DNA of 64,000 nt from Bacillus sp. Xin1 (GCF_013314535.1 NZ_JABUAE010000002.1:124001-188000); one strand, 5' to 3'. Counted from the stretch's first letter, positions 34,507 through 44,056 are shown. The notes: generated from the letters alone by a model not told the origin. Made by a program: numbers and translations.

Positions 34507-35835
34507 TCAACCTGTTAAAATGTCTTCGTTTGGATATTTTACCTTTCTTTGTTTTTTTCGTGCAAAAGAAAATGCTAATGTTAAAGGACCCATTTTTCCA
34601 AAAAACATCATAAATATAATAGTTAATTTCCCAATTATTGTGAGTTTTGGGGTAAGTCCCATACTGAGCCCAACAGTCCCAAATGCTGAAAATACTTCAA
34701 AGGCACTCAGTAAGAGGGGAACTTGTTCAGTGATACTTAAAATTAATATAGCGAAGAAAATAAATGAGATTGAAATGACTACAATGGCAAGTGACTTTAC
34801 AATTAAACCATCTTTGATTGATTTTTTAAAGATGACAATATCATCTTTCTCTTGCAAAAATTTAAGTACCCCTAATAACATAATTAAAAAGGTTGTTAAT
34901 TTAATGCCTCCGCCTGTTGAAGCACTACCAGCACCGATGAACATAAGTAACATCATTAGTAAAAGTGATGGTTTTGTTAATTGAGCCATATCAACAGTAT
35001 TAAATCCAGCTGTGCGTGTGGAAATGGCTTGGAAATAGGCTGCTAGTCCTTCTTCAAATGGTGTAAAGCCTTTCATGGAAATGGGATTATGGAATTCGAA
35101 TATAAAAATTAAAATTGTAGCAGCTATATTTACAATAAGAGTAGATGAGAGCATAAGTTTAGAGTGTAACGTAAGGTTCTTAAAGTTGCGCTTTCTCTTT
35201 ATATCCACTACGACTGTGAAGCCAATTCCGCCTAAAATAATGAGAGACGAAATGACTACGTTGACGAGTATACTATGAGACTGTGACATCAAGTTATCAG
35301 TCCAAATAGAAAATCCAGCGTTGTTAAATGCTGAAATAGCATGAAAAAAACTATAATATAGTCCGCTGGAAACACCGTATTTGGGAATCCATTCAAAAGC
35401 AAGAAGGAGGGTAGCAAAACATTCAATGGTAAAAGAAAATAAAAATAATGATTTTGCGAGACGGATTACTCCGCCGATATTTGTTTGGTTTAATGCTTGC
35501 TGTAGTAAAATTCGATTTTGGAGACCGATTTTTCTTCCGAGCATAATCGCGATTAATACAGCGAAGCTCATAATCCCGAGGCCGCCAACTTGAATGAGTG
35601 TTAAGATGACGATTTGGCCAAATAAGGTGAATACTTTTCCGGTGTCGACAACGCCGAGTCCTGTAACTGTACATGCAGAAACAGTTGTAAATAGAGCGTC
35701 TAGCCAAGAAATGGGTGTTGTAGTGGAGATAGGTAGTTTTAATAAACATGTTCCGATAATGGTTAATGTAATAAAAGATAATGTAAGTACACGAGGTGGA
35801 CTCATTCTGATGTTAATCCGTTTCATAGTATACAT
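34507..35835 (-). CDS. ktrB: KtrB, Trk/Ktr-type potassium uptake channel subunit
   Basis: This 442-residue (439 from the alternative ATG 35826) SKT-superfamily K+ transporter has four M1-P-M2 repeats with selectivity-filter glycines (ACTVTGLGV, AFNNAGFS, STRTAGFNT, AFGTVGLSMG). It matches B. subtilis KtrB along its whole length, including the start TPPQVL-like SPPRVLTL and the end YPNEDILTG. Its regulatory partner KtrA is not in the window. The start is uncertain between the two ATGs because AAAGGA is close to the first and distant from the second. Confidence 0.92.
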   Translation of the reverse strand: MYTMKRINIRMSPPRVLTLSFITLTIIGTCLLKLPISTTTPISWLDALFTTVSACTVTGLGVVDTGKVFTLFGQIVILTLIQVGGLGIMSFAVLIAIMLGRKIGLQNRILLQQALNQTNIGGVIRLAKSLFLFSFTIECFATLLLAFEWIPKYGVSSGLYYSFFHAISAFNNAGFSIWTDNLMSQSHSILVNVVISSLIILGGIGFTVVVDIKRKRNFKNLTLHSKLMLSSTLIVNIAATILIFIFEFHNPISMKGFTPFEEGLAAYFQAISTRTAGFNTVDMAQLTKPSLLLMMLLMFIGAGSASTGGGIKLTTFLIMLLGVLKFLQEKDDIVIFKKSIKDGLIVKSLAIVVISISFIFFAILILSITEQVPLLLSAFEVFSAFGTVGLSMGLTPKLTIIGKLTIIFMMFFGKMGPLTLAFSFARKKQRKVKYPNEDILTG

Positions 35836-35892
35836 CTGTCCTTTCGATTTGCTCTTTGTAGTATGTGAAGAAGGATGATAATGTATGTTGTC

Positions 35893-35925
35893 AAAAAGAA
35901 AGGAGGCAGAGTGTGTCTGCCTCCT
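35893..35925 (-). terminator. Terminator of the SASP gene
   Basis: On the minus strand, AGGAGGCAGA pairs with TCTGCCTCCT, followed by TTCTTTTTG. Confidence 0.88.
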
Positions 35926-35943
35926 GAAGCCATTGTTATAGGA

Positions 35944-36129
35944 TTATCCACGTAATTGCTGTTGTGCTAAGGAAACAAGACGTTTTGTTACTTCGCCACC
36001 GACAGATCCGTTAGAACGAGATGCTGTATTAGAACCTAAGCTTACACCGAACTCTTGAGCAATTTCATATTTAAATTGTTCCAATGCTTGCTCAGCACCA
36101 GGAACAAGTAATTTATTTGTTTTTACCAT
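35944..36129 (-). CDS. Alpha/beta-type small acid-soluble spore protein
   Basis: This 61-residue SASP coats and protects spore DNA. It has both family signatures: [13 protein letters not shown] with the GPR protease cleavage region and the C-terminal [24 protein letters not shown] lies before ATG 36129. Expression in the forespore by sigma G is expected from the family; no promoter was resolved here. Confidence 0.95.
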   Translation of the reverse strand: MVKTNKLLVPGAEQALEQFKYEIAQEFGVSLGSNTASRSNGSVGGEVTKRLVSLAQQQLRG

Positions 36130-36281
36130 TTATAACACATCCTAATGTATATTCCAGTTTATTTGTTTTTTATGAGCAGTGAAGAGGTGGGCTCACTGTA
36201 TAAACTGGTATCGTTAGTGTATGTGTTATATGTTTGCTCATACACGGAAGTAATCGGTGAGATTAGAAGTTATTGGATACG

Positions 36282-36313
36282 AAAAAAGAGTAGCAAATTT
36301 GCTACTCTTTTTT
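36282..36313 (-). terminator. Terminator of phaJ-P-Q side
   Basis: AAAAAAGAGTAGCAAA and its exact inverse form a near-perfect palindrome. The phaJ stop is inside it. Confidence 0.9.
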
Positions 36314-36745
36314 CAGTATTGTTGCTGTCCCTTCGACAACTAGGTCATTCAATTGATTATATACATTTGTTTGCAACGTAATAATCTTTTTATCATCACG
36401 TTTTTTGATCACTTCTGCGACGACACGTAAAGTGTCACCAATTTTTACAGGTGCTCGAAATGATACATTTTGTGATAAATAAATTGTATTTTTCCCTGGT
36501 AATTTTGTTCCAAGAACGGTAGAGATAAATCCTGAAACAAGCATACCGTGTGCAATTCTTTCTTTAAACATTGTGGTTTTTGCAAAAGAGTCTAGAATAT
36601 GAATTGGATTTACATCCCCAGTCAGTTTTGCAAAAGTGATAATGTCTTCATTCGTAATCGTTGTTGTTAAGGATGCTTGATCGCCAACTTGAATCTCATC
36701 ATAATGAAGCTCTTGAACAGACTGTGCTTCTTGAAATGGATTCAT
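36302..36745 (-). CDS. phaJ: PhaJ, (R)-specific enoyl-CoA hydratase (MaoC domain)
   Basis: This 147-residue MaoC-like hot-dog enzyme makes (R)-3-hydroxyacyl-CoA from enoyl-CoA for PHA synthesis. The (R)-hydratase signature lies in FAKLTGDVNPIHILDSFAKT, with catalytic Asp and His, and in ERIAHGMLVSGF. ATG 36745 has the perfect site AAGGAGG 5 nt upstream; the open frame extends further to 36841 but that part overlaps the phaP end and lacks a ribosome site. It is downstream of phaP in the same direction. Confidence 0.9.
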   Translation of the reverse strand: MNPFQEAQSVQELHYDEIQVGDQASLTTTITNEDIITFAKLTGDVNPIHILDSFAKTTMFKERIAHGMLVSGFISTVLGTKLPGKNTIYLSQNVSFRAPVKIGDTLRVVAEVIKKRDDKKIITLQTNVYNQLNDLVVEGTATILKKE

Positions 36746-36846
36746 TTTTTCCTCCTTCTTTTCCATATCGAAAAATGTAAGCCATCTTGATGTAATAGGA
36801 GGAAGAAAGAGTTTAGTTTGTTCTGCGGTAAGCTGCCACATTTTTC

Positions 36847-37371
36847 TTACTTGATGGAAGTAAATAGATTTTTTGAGTTTTCCTCGAACTTTTGTACGAG
36901 TTCCAACTGCGTAGATTTGAATTCTTCCAAAAAACTTTCTAGTTGTTTTTGAACCTCGTTCCGTTGAAGTTGTTGTTGTTCAATGAATTGCTTTGTTGTT
37001 TCTTCAAACTGGCCACTCGTTTGTGTAAGAATTGTCAAAGATGTTTTTGTTGGAGACACAGTTAGTTGATGAATATGATTAGAAAGTTCATTCCATTTGT
37101 CTTGCCATTCGTTAATTTGTTCATTTAAGGAATTTCCTGTGAATTGCTTCACGTATTCTGTATATTGACTATTCAATTGAGTAGTGAATTGTTGTAGTTC
37201 TTTTTCGAGTTCATCTACCCCTGCTGTTAATTTATGCAAAGCATCTTGTTGTTGTTTTAATGTTTCTAAAGTAAGTTGTTCTAATTGTTTCCCTGCTGAA
37301 GAGAAAAGGGAAAGAGAGTGTGACCAATTTTTCCAAAATGCATCGACAAGTTCGTATGGTTTAGTTTCCAT
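36847..37371 (-). CDS. phaP: PhaP, PHA granule-associated phasin
   Basis: This 174-residue, almost wholly helical protein is rich in Gln, Glu and Lys, with amphipathic stretches (AFWKNWSHSLSLFSSAGKQL and the Gln-rich middle). It matches Bacillus PhaP, which coats polyhydroxyalkanoate granules and controls their size. It follows phaQ and precedes phaJ on the minus strand. Confidence 0.88.
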   Translation of the reverse strand: METKPYELVDAFWKNWSHSLSLFSSAGKQLEQLTLETLKQQQDALHKLTAGVDELEKELQQFTTQLNSQYTEYVKQFTGNSLNEQINEWQDKWNELSNHIHQLTVSPTKTSLTILTQTSGQFEETTKQFIEQQQLQRNEVQKQLESFLEEFKSTQLELVQKFEENSKNLFTSIK

Positions 37372-37413
37372 TGTTTGACCTCCAAATGTTTTTTTGCATA
37401 TTGTGAACGCAGA

Positions 37414-37866
37414 TTATTCTGCTGTACCACCAGGTGAAGATGAAGAGTTTTTCTCATCCTTTTCTGGAGAAGTAGAAAATGGAAAGAATGCGTTGGTGTA
37501 TAACGTAAAAAACGTCCGCAGCATATTTTGGTAATGCTCAAAAGAGGTCGCGCATGTTGCTAAATATTGCTCTCCATATTCTGTTAAAGAATAAATTCGC
37601 TTTGCTGGCCCACCTTCACTTGTATCCCAAGTAGAAGAAATAAGATTTTCTTTTTCTAACTTGCGTAATGTTCTATACACATTACCTTGGTCAACGGAAG
37701 AGAAGCCGATATCCATTAGCATTTGAATTAGTTTGTAACCGTGAAGACTCCAGTCTTTTAGACATAGAAGTAAGAAGGGAACTAAGAAGTTTTTTGGCAT
37801 GGAGTTTGGTTGTTTCGCTTGGTTTTTTTCCAAACTTTCTTGTTGGCCTGGTTCATTATGTAGCAT
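37414..37866 (-). CDS. phaQ: PhaQ, PadR-family regulator of PHA synthesis
   Basis: This 150-residue winged-helix protein has a PadR fold: FLLLCLKDWSLHGYKLIQML, DQGNVYRTLRKLEKENLI, and GGPAKRIYSLTEYGEQYL. PhaQ of B. megaterium represses phaP expression and responds to PHB. It is divergent from phaR, so the 198-nt gap (37867-38064) probably holds promoters and its operator. Start ATG 37866 follows GAGGTGAT. Confidence 0.9.
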   Translation of the reverse strand: MLHNEPGQQESLEKNQAKQPNSMPKNFLVPFLLLCLKDWSLHGYKLIQMLMDIGFSSVDQGNVYRTLRKLEKENLISSTWDTSEGGPAKRIYSLTEYGEQYLATCATSFEHYQNMLRTFFTLYTNAFFPFSTSPEKDEKNSSSSPGGTAE

Positions 37867-38064
37867 GATTGTACATCACCTCATGAATCAGTTAGATGGA
37901 ATTTTTTGCTTATAAGTGCAATTTACACCTATCTGTTTTCAATGTCAATACATTTGTTAGAATATAGAAAAAAATAAAATACAGACTTGAAGTTTTATTC
38001 AGAATATTGGAAAATGGTGAATAGGTTGAATTGTTTCAAAAACGAATAAAGGAGTGTAGGAGAA

Positions 38065-38547
38065 GTGATTGATCAAAAATTCGATCCACTACAAGCATGG
38101 AAAGAAGCTTATGAACAGACTGAAACATTTTGGGGAAAAGCGCTCAATGAAACAATCAAAACAGAAGAGTATTCTGCTTGGATGGGAAGCGTTCTAGATT
38201 TGAACTTGTTTTATCAGAAGATGTTAAATGATGCAACGAAGGGCTATTTAGAAAAAGTGAATATACCAACTCAAGATGATATTGCAAGGGTAGCTACGCT
38301 TGTTATCAACTTAGAAAATAAAGTTGATAACATTGAAGAATTTTTGGAAGAAAAAGCAGAATCTCTAGGACAATCTCCTACGCTAAAGCGTGATGTAACA
38401 AAAGTGAAACAAGATATTCGTACATTAGAAAATAAGGTAGACAAGATTTTAGAATTACTTGAAAAACAAAATGAAGTGTTAGCAAAATTACAGGAACCCG
38501 TGAAAGAAGCGGCGAAAGCACCTGTGAAACCAGAAAATAAAAAATAG
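38065..38547 (+). CDS. phaR: PhaR, subunit of class IV PHA synthase
   Basis: This 160-residue PhaR protein joins PhaC to form the active class IV PHA synthase typical of Bacillus. The N-terminus (FDPLQAWKEAYEQTETFWGK) and coiled-coil tail (ENKVDNIEEFLEEKAE, ENKVDKILELLEKQNE) are family marks. GTG 38065 has GGAG upstream. It is the first gene of phaR-phaB-phaC. Confidence 0.93.
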   Translation: MIDQKFDPLQAWKEAYEQTETFWGKALNETIKTEEYSAWMGSVLDLNLFYQKMLNDATKGYLEKVNIPTQDDIARVATLVINLENKVDNIEEFLEEKAESLGQSPTLKRDVTKVKQDIRTLENKVDKILELLEKQNEVLAKLQEPVKEAAKAPVKPENKK

Positions 38548-38704
38548 TTATGAAGCGCCTTATTTACTTGTATCAAAAAGGGGAGGGAGAATCCTTTTTG
38601 CAGGCAGTATAACGGCGAAAAAATATTATATATGGTGCTTTTTATATAAGTGCTAATTCGATTCATTCATTATCGTTCATAAATTCATTAAAGGGGGAAA
38701 AGAA

Positions 38705-39448
38705 ATGACTCAATTAAATGGTAAAGTAGCAATCGTAACAGGTGGAGCAAAAGGGATTGGAAAAGCGATTACAGTAGCGTTAGCAACAGAGGGAGCAAAG
38801 GTTGTTATTAACTATAATAGCAGTAAAGAAGCAGCTGAAAACCTAGTGAATGAATTAGGGTTAGAAGGTCATGACGTATATGCAGTACAAGCAGATGTTT
38901 CTAAGCTAGAAGACGCAAAGCGTCTTGTAGATGAAGCGGTAAATCATTTTGGTAAGGTAGATATTCTTGTGAATAATGCTGGTATTACAAGAGATCGTAC
39001 ATTCAAAAAATTAAATCGTGAAGACTGGGATCGTGTAATCGATGTGAATTTAAGTAGCGTATTTAATACAACGAGTGCGGCACTTCCTTACATAACAGAA
39101 TCAGAAGAAGGTAGAATCATTAGTATTTCTTCTATTATTGGACAAGCGGGTGGATTTGGCCAAACAAACTATTCAGCAGCAAAAGCTGGTATGTTAGGGT
39201 TTACAAAATCATTAGCGTTAGAACTTGCGAAAACAAATGTAACAGTGAATGCGATTTGCCCAGGATTTATTGATACAGAAATGGTAGCAGAAGTACCAGA
39301 AGATGTTCGCCAAAAAATCGTTTCTAAGATTCCAAAGAAACGTTTTGGACAAGCTGATGAGATTGCAAAAGGTGTTGTATACCTATGCCGTGATGGAGCG
39401 TATATCACTGGTCAACAGTTAAATATTAACGGCGGATTATATATGTAA
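38705..39448 (+). CDS. phaB: PhaB, acetoacetyl-CoA reductase
   Basis: This 247-residue short-chain dehydrogenase reduces acetoacetyl-CoA to (R)-3-hydroxybutyryl-CoA with NADPH, giving the PHB monomer. It has the Rossmann GGAKGIGKA motif, NNAG, and the Ser-Tyr-Lys catalytic set in SSIIGQ and YSAAKAG. AAAGGGGGAA precedes ATG 38705. It lies between phaR and phaC. Confidence 0.93.
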   Translation: MTQLNGKVAIVTGGAKGIGKAITVALATEGAKVVINYNSSKEAAENLVNELGLEGHDVYAVQADVSKLEDAKRLVDEAVNHFGKVDILVNNAGITRDRTFKKLNREDWDRVIDVNLSSVFNTTSAALPYITESEEGRIISISSIIGQAGGFGQTNYSAAKAGMLGFTKSLALELAKTNVTVNAICPGFIDTEMVAEVPEDVRQKIVSKIPKKRFGQADEIAKGVVYLCRDGAYITGQQLNINGGLYM

Positions 39449-39531
39449 TGAAGGAAGAAGAAAGTGCATATCCATAGCAGGAGTGCACTTCTTTCTTGAA
39501 GAAGGAAATCAATCAAAAAGGAGATAGGAAA

Positions 39532-40617
39532 ATGACTACATTCGTAACGGAATGGGAAAAGCAATTAGAACTATACCCAGAAGAATATCGAAAAGCATAT
39601 CGTCGTTTTAAAAGAGCGAGTGAGGTTTTGTTGCGTGAACCAGAGCCACAAGTTGGTTTAACTCCCAAAGAGGTCATTTGGACGAAAAATAAAACGAAGC
39701 TGTATCGTTACATTCCAAAGCAGGAAAAAACACATTCGGTTCCAATTTTATTAATTTATGCGCTAATTAATAAGCCATATATTATGGATTTAACACCAGG
39801 AAATAGTTTGGTGGAATATTTAGTGGACCGTGGTTTTGATGTATATATGCTTGATTGGGGTACATTCGGGTTAGAAGATAGTCATTTGAAATTCGATGAT
39901 TTTGTATTCGACTATATTGCAAAAGCAGTTAAAAAGGTCATGCGAACTGCAAAATCGGACGAGATTTCTTTACTTGGTTATTGCATGGGAGGAACGCTAA
40001 CATCCATTTATGCAGCACTTCATCCGCATATGCCAATTCGTAATTTGATTTTTATGACAAGTCCGTTTGATTTCTCTGAAACAGGATTATATGGCCCGTT
40101 ATTAGATGAAAAGTATTTTAACTTAGATAAAGCGGTGGATACATTCGGAAATATTCCACCGGAAATGATTGATTTTGGAAATAAAATGTTAAAACCGATT
40201 ACAAACTTCGTTGGTCCATATGTTGCTTTACTTGATCGCTCAGAAAATGAACGCTTTGTAGAAAGCTGGAAGCTCGTTCAAAAATGGGTTGGAGATGGTA
40301 TTCCATTCCCAGGTGAATCATATCGACAATGGATTCGCGATTTTTATCAAAATAATAAATTGGTTAAAGGTGAGCTCGTAATTCGAGGCCAAAAAGTAAA
40401 ACTTGAAAACATTAAGGCAAATGTATTAAATATTTCTGCAAAACGTGATCATATTGCATTGCCATGCCAAGTAGAGGCGCTCTTAGATCATATTTCTAGT
40501 ACAGATAAACAGTATGTGTGCTTGCCGACAGGACATATGTCAATTGTATATGGCGGAACTGCTGTAAAACAAACGTATCCTACAGTTGGAAACTGGCTTG
40601 AGGAACGCTCTAATTGA
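39532..40617 (+). CDS. phaC: PhaC, catalytic subunit of class IV PHA synthase
   Basis: This 361-residue alpha/beta-hydrolase polymerises 3-hydroxyacyl-CoA. The lipase-like box GYCMGG carries the catalytic Cys151, with Asp in SAKRDHIALP and His in LPTGHMSIVYGG. ATG 39532 is preceded by AAAGGAGATAG; an in-frame ATG at 39496 lacks a site. It is last in phaRBC, with a strong terminator 57 nt further on. Confidence 0.94.
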   Translation: MTTFVTEWEKQLELYPEEYRKAYRRFKRASEVLLREPEPQVGLTPKEVIWTKNKTKLYRYIPKQEKTHSVPILLIYALINKPYIMDLTPGNSLVEYLVDRGFDVYMLDWGTFGLEDSHLKFDDFVFDYIAKAVKKVMRTAKSDEISLLGYCMGGTLTSIYAALHPHMPIRNLIFMTSPFDFSETGLYGPLLDEKYFNLDKAVDTFGNIPPEMIDFGNKMLKPITNFVGPYVALLDRSENERFVESWKLVQKWVGDGIPFPGESYRQWIRDFYQNNKLVKGELVIRGQKVKLENIKANVLNISAKRDHIALPCQVEALLDHISSTDKQYVCLPTGHMSIVYGGTAVKQTYPTVGNWLEERSN

Positions 40618-40673
40618 AGTAAAGCAGTGATGGCTTGAACAAATATCTTGTTTGTTCATACGAATGAAATGGA

Positions 40674-40707
40674 AAATCCAGCTAGTACAGACTAGCTGGA
40701 TTTTTTT
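40674..40707 (+). terminator. Terminator of phaRBC
   Basis: AAATCCAGCTAGT pairs with ACTAGCTGGATTT, then T residues. Confidence 0.92.
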
Positions 40708-40760
40708 ATGTAAAGTAACAAAAACTAAAAGGAAGGAAATTAAATTTTAGGAGCATAGTT

Positions 40761-41954
40761 ATGAAATTAACATTAGGGAAGTTATACTGGAATGAAGAAG
40801 CTTCTATGCCTTGTTATCCACTATTAGAAAGTGATATGATATGTGATGTGTTGATTGTGGGAAGTGGTGAAACAGGTGCTCATATTGCATATTTTTTAAC
40901 GCTGTTAGGAATGAAAGTTATATTGATTGATAAGCGAAAAATTGCAAATGGGAGCACGCTTGCAAATACAGGAATACTTCAAGTTGCTCATGATAAATCA
41001 TTAACTTCTATGATTCATACGTTTGGAGAAGAAAAAGGGGTACGTACTTATCAGCTTTGTTATGAGGCACTACAGACATTAGAACGGGTTGTTTCAAAGT
41101 TAGATATGGACTCTTGTTTCATTCCAAAAAGCAGTTTATATTATGCGAGTCAGAATGAAGATATTTTATCCCTTCAAGAAGAGTATCGTACATTACAACG
41201 TTACGGATTTCCTGCTACGTATTTTACAGAATCTGATATTAAAAAACGATATTCATTTACAAAACCGGCGGCATTATATACAGAGGGAGATGCGGAAGTG
41301 AACCCGTATATGTTAGCACATGGTCTTATACATAAAGCAAACCAACTAGGAGCTTCTATTTTCGAAAATACAGAAGTTATGCATATTAAGTCAGTTCAAA
41401 AAGATGTAGTTTCCTATATAAAAACGGGTAAGAAAATTGTGGCGAAAGCAGTGATTATGGCTACAGGATATGAAATGCTATTTGGAAAAAAAGAAGCGAA
41501 TGCAATAGTAGAAACTTCTTATGCGATCGTTACAAATGAACAAGAGCATTTTAATGGATGGCACGAACAATCATTAATTTGGGAAACGGCTCGTCCGTAT
41601 TTATATTTCCGTACGTATAAGAATCGAATTATTGTAGGCGGATTGGATGAAGCTATGCAAATTCAGAAATTTGGTGATACAAAGCTATTGCATAAACGAG
41701 AAGTGCTTACTAGAATGATACAAGAGATGTTTCCAAATCTTTCAAATGTAAGAGCTGAATATTATTGGGCTGCTGCATTTGGGGGAAGTCGTGATGGACT
41801 TCCTATTTTAAAAGAAGATAGGAAAATCTCTAATTTGTACTATGCATTACCGTATGGGGGAAATGGAACTGTATATGGAATGGTATTTGCAAAACTATTT
41901 CAGCAGTTATTTACAAATAAAGAAAATGGTGATTTTTCTTTGTTTAATCGATAG
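40761..41954 (+). CDS. DAO-family FAD-dependent oxidoreductase
   Basis: This 397-residue flavoprotein oxidises an amine or amino acid of unknown identity. An N-terminal dinucleotide fold is visible at VLIVGSGETGAHIAYFLTLLG, here residues 31-51, with an acidic end in LIDKRKIANGSTLANTG. The C-terminal YALPYGGNGTVYGMVFAK closes the FAD site. It is 23 nt upstream of ktrD on the same strand, without a terminator between, so the two may be co-transcribed. Confidence 0.82.
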   Translation: MKLTLGKLYWNEEASMPCYPLLESDMICDVLIVGSGETGAHIAYFLTLLGMKVILIDKRKIANGSTLANTGILQVAHDKSLTSMIHTFGEEKGVRTYQLCYEALQTLERVVSKLDMDSCFIPKSSLYYASQNEDILSLQEEYRTLQRYGFPATYFTESDIKKRYSFTKPAALYTEGDAEVNPYMLAHGLIHKANQLGASIFENTEVMHIKSVQKDVVSYIKTGKKIVAKAVIMATGYEMLFGKKEANAIVETSYAIVTNEQEHFNGWHEQSLIWETARPYLYFRTYKNRIIVGGLDEAMQIQKFGDTKLLHKREVLTRMIQEMFPNLSNVRAEYYWAAAFGGSRDGLPILKEDRKISNLYYALPYGGNGTVYGMVFAKLFQQLFTNKENGDFSLFNR

Positions 41955-41977
41955 AAAAAAGGTAGCGAAGTGATGGA

Positions 41978-43327
41978 ATGAGAGATATAAAGAAATTTTT
42001 ACAAAAACTACGTCCGGTGCAGCTTATTGTTTTATTCTATTTTATAGCAGTAATTGTTTCGGTCATTTTATTAAGTTTTCCATTTTTCATTAAACCGGGT
42101 GTAAAGTGGACGTTTATAGATGCGTTATTTACATCTGTTAGTGCTGTAAGTGTTACAGGACTTTCCGTCGTTTCTATTCCAGATACATTTAATACAGCAG
42201 GTATTATTGTTTTAGCGCTTGTATTACAATTAGGTGGTTTAGGAATTATGGCACTTGGTACATTTGTTTGGATGTTAACAGGGAAAAAAATTGGTCTGCA
42301 GCGAAGAAGATTAATTATGGCAGACCATAACCAAGGAAATTTGTCAGGTCTCGTTGAGCTCATGCGATCTATTTTAATTTTGATTGTTTCAATAGAAGCA
42401 GTTGGAGCCCTTCTCTTGGGAACAAGGTTTTTACTCTATTTTCCAACTTGGCAGGAAGCGTATTTTCACGGTTTTTTTGCTGCTGTTAGTGCGACGACGA
42501 ATGGTGGGTTTGATTTAACAGGTCAGTCGCTTATTCCATATAAAAACGATTATATTGTACAAATTATTCATATGCTGCTTATTATTTTAGGAGCAATCGG
42601 ATTTCCGGTATTAATGGAGATAAAGCAGTACTTGAGTAAGAGAAAACATCAATTATTTCGTTTTTCACTATTTACAAAACTAACGACAACGACATTTTTC
42701 TCACTTGTTATTGTTGGAACAATCGTTATTTTTTTACTGGAGCGAAATCAATTTTTATTAGGGAAAACTTGGCATGAAACGGTGTTTTATACACTGTTCC
42801 AATCCGTTACAACGAGAAGTGGCGGATTAGCGACAATGGATATACGGGAGTTGTCACAGCCGACGCTTTTATTTATGAGTGTTTTAATGTTTATTGGTGC
42901 TTCACCAAGTTCAGTTGGAGGAGGGATACGTACGACGACGTTTGCTGTAAACATCCTTTCTTTATATACGTTTGCAAAAGGTGGTAGAACGGTACGTGTC
43001 TTTAAACGCCAATTACATGAAGAAGATATTTTAAAAGCATCTGTTGTGATGACGATGGGGATTTTATTATGTGCTTCGGCGCTATTTATTTTGTCAATGA
43101 CTGAAAACGTACCACTAATGAGTTTAATTGTTGAAGTATGTTCTGCATTTGGAACGACTGGACTATCGACAGGCATCACTTCTGATTTAACCACTATTGG
43201 AAAGCTTGTATTAATTATTCTTATGTTTATTGGTCGTGTTGGTATCTTAACATTTATTTTGGCTAGTGGTGGAAGAGAACGACCACCTCGCTATAAATAT
43301 CCGAAAGAGAGAATTATCATTGGATAA
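41978..43327 (+). CDS. ktrD: KtrD, Trk/Ktr-type potassium uptake channel subunit
   Basis: This 449-residue second Ktr channel subunit is equal in length to B. subtilis KtrD. Four filter segments are visible (AVSVTGLSV, SATTNGGFDLTG, TTRSGGLAT, AFGTTGLSTG). The MFIGASPSSVGGGIRTTTFA block and the end YPKERIIIG are KtrD-like. Its usual partner KtrC is not in the window. A bidirectional terminator follows. Confidence 0.92.
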   Translation: MRDIKKFLQKLRPVQLIVLFYFIAVIVSVILLSFPFFIKPGVKWTFIDALFTSVSAVSVTGLSVVSIPDTFNTAGIIVLALVLQLGGLGIMALGTFVWMLTGKKIGLQRRRLIMADHNQGNLSGLVELMRSILILIVSIEAVGALLLGTRFLLYFPTWQEAYFHGFFAAVSATTNGGFDLTGQSLIPYKNDYIVQIIHMLLIILGAIGFPVLMEIKQYLSKRKHQLFRFSLFTKLTTTTFFSLVIVGTIVIFLLERNQFLLGKTWHETVFYTLFQSVTTRSGGLATMDIRELSQPTLLFMSVLMFIGASPSSVGGGIRTTTFAVNILSLYTFAKGGRTVRVFKRQLHEEDILKASVVMTMGILLCASALFILSMTENVPLMSLIVEVCSAFGTTGLSTGITSDLTTIGKLVLIILMFIGRVGILTFILASGGRERPPRYKYPKERIIIG

Positions 43328-43329
43328 AG

Positions 43330-43366
43330 TGAAACCATTCTACCTGTGAAGGTAGAATGGTTTTTT
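43330..43366. terminator. Bidirectional terminator between ktrD and the DUF3905 gene
   Basis: AAACCATTCTACCT pairs with AGGTAGAATGGTTT. Both ends have A/T runs, so it can serve both convergent genes. Confidence 0.88.
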
Positions 43367-43700
43367 AATCGTTAATACCAAATTGAGGGTGCATAAATGA
43401 ATCTTCAGCTCTATCTGCTTTGTTTTGTAACACTTCTTGATTTTCTTCTGAAATCCATCCGATATCATTTGTTGGGTGAATCCATTCCTTGCCAGCCATG
43501 ATAGCCGGATCAACTTCATCACTCCAATTGTTAAGTGGGCTATTTTTTGAATTGTATTTACTATCTCCAATTACAACATTATATTGATTGATGAAAGGTT
43601 GTTGCATTTGTTTTCCTGTGCCTTTAAAGGAAGGAAAGTTCATTTGATGCGGAAGTGTCTCATCTAAAATGGGTGAATCAATTTGTTGTTTTTTCTTCAA
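43365..43700 (-). CDS. DUF3905-type small protein
   Basis: This 111-residue soluble protein carries FPSFKGTGKQMQQPFINQY, VIGDSKYNSKNSP, SDEVDPAIMAGKEW and HPTNDIGW, blocks I associate with DUF3905 in Bacillus. No enzymatic motif is visible and function is unknown. TTG 43700 is used with AAGGAACG upstream. Confidence 0.75.
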   Translation of the reverse strand: MKKKQQIDSPILDETLPHQMNFPSFKGTGKQMQQPFINQYNVVIGDSKYNSKNSPLNNWSDEVDPAIMAGKEWIHPTNDIGWISEENQEVLQNKADRAEDSFMHPQFGIND

Positions 43701-43873
43701 AATAATCGTTCCTTCTTTATTGTAGTAGGAAATGTAAATTCCTTGTTCATATATAATGTTTCCCTATATATGTTACTTTGTACTTGTTAACACTTCCCAT
43801 CAATAATTTTCGAATGTTTCCCCAAACTAATATAGAAAGTGATATGTCATTACAGTGAGGGAAGGTATTGTAA

Positions 43874-44026
43874 ATGGTAAAACGAAAAGTAAAGCAACAT
43901 GCGGCAATGAATCATAATAAAACTCCAAAAGAAAGTCTACCAGATGCGGAATTTGCGGTAGAGTATGAAAATGAAAATCCAGCGAAATATGCAAATCGTA
44001 ATTCAAAAAAGGGTAAGCAAAAATGA
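43874..44026 (+). CDS. Small basic protein, 50 aa
   Basis: A 50-residue frame begins MVKRKVKQHAAMNHNKTPKE and ends NRNSKKGKQK. It has GAGGGAAGG 10 nt upstream of ATG 43874 and a terminator hairpin at the stop codon, so it is a genuine small gene. Its charge and the MVKRK start recall minor small acid-soluble spore proteins such as SspO, but no signature allows assignment. Confidence 0.72.
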   Translation: MVKRKVKQHAAMNHNKTPKESLPDAEFAVEYENENPAKYANRNSKKGKQK

Positions 44027-44056
44027 GGCGTTTTTACAAACGCCTCATTTTTTTGT
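44023..44056 (+). terminator. Terminator of the 50-aa gene
   Basis: TGAGGCGTTT pairs with AAACGCCTCA and is followed by TTTTTTT. Confidence 0.9.
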
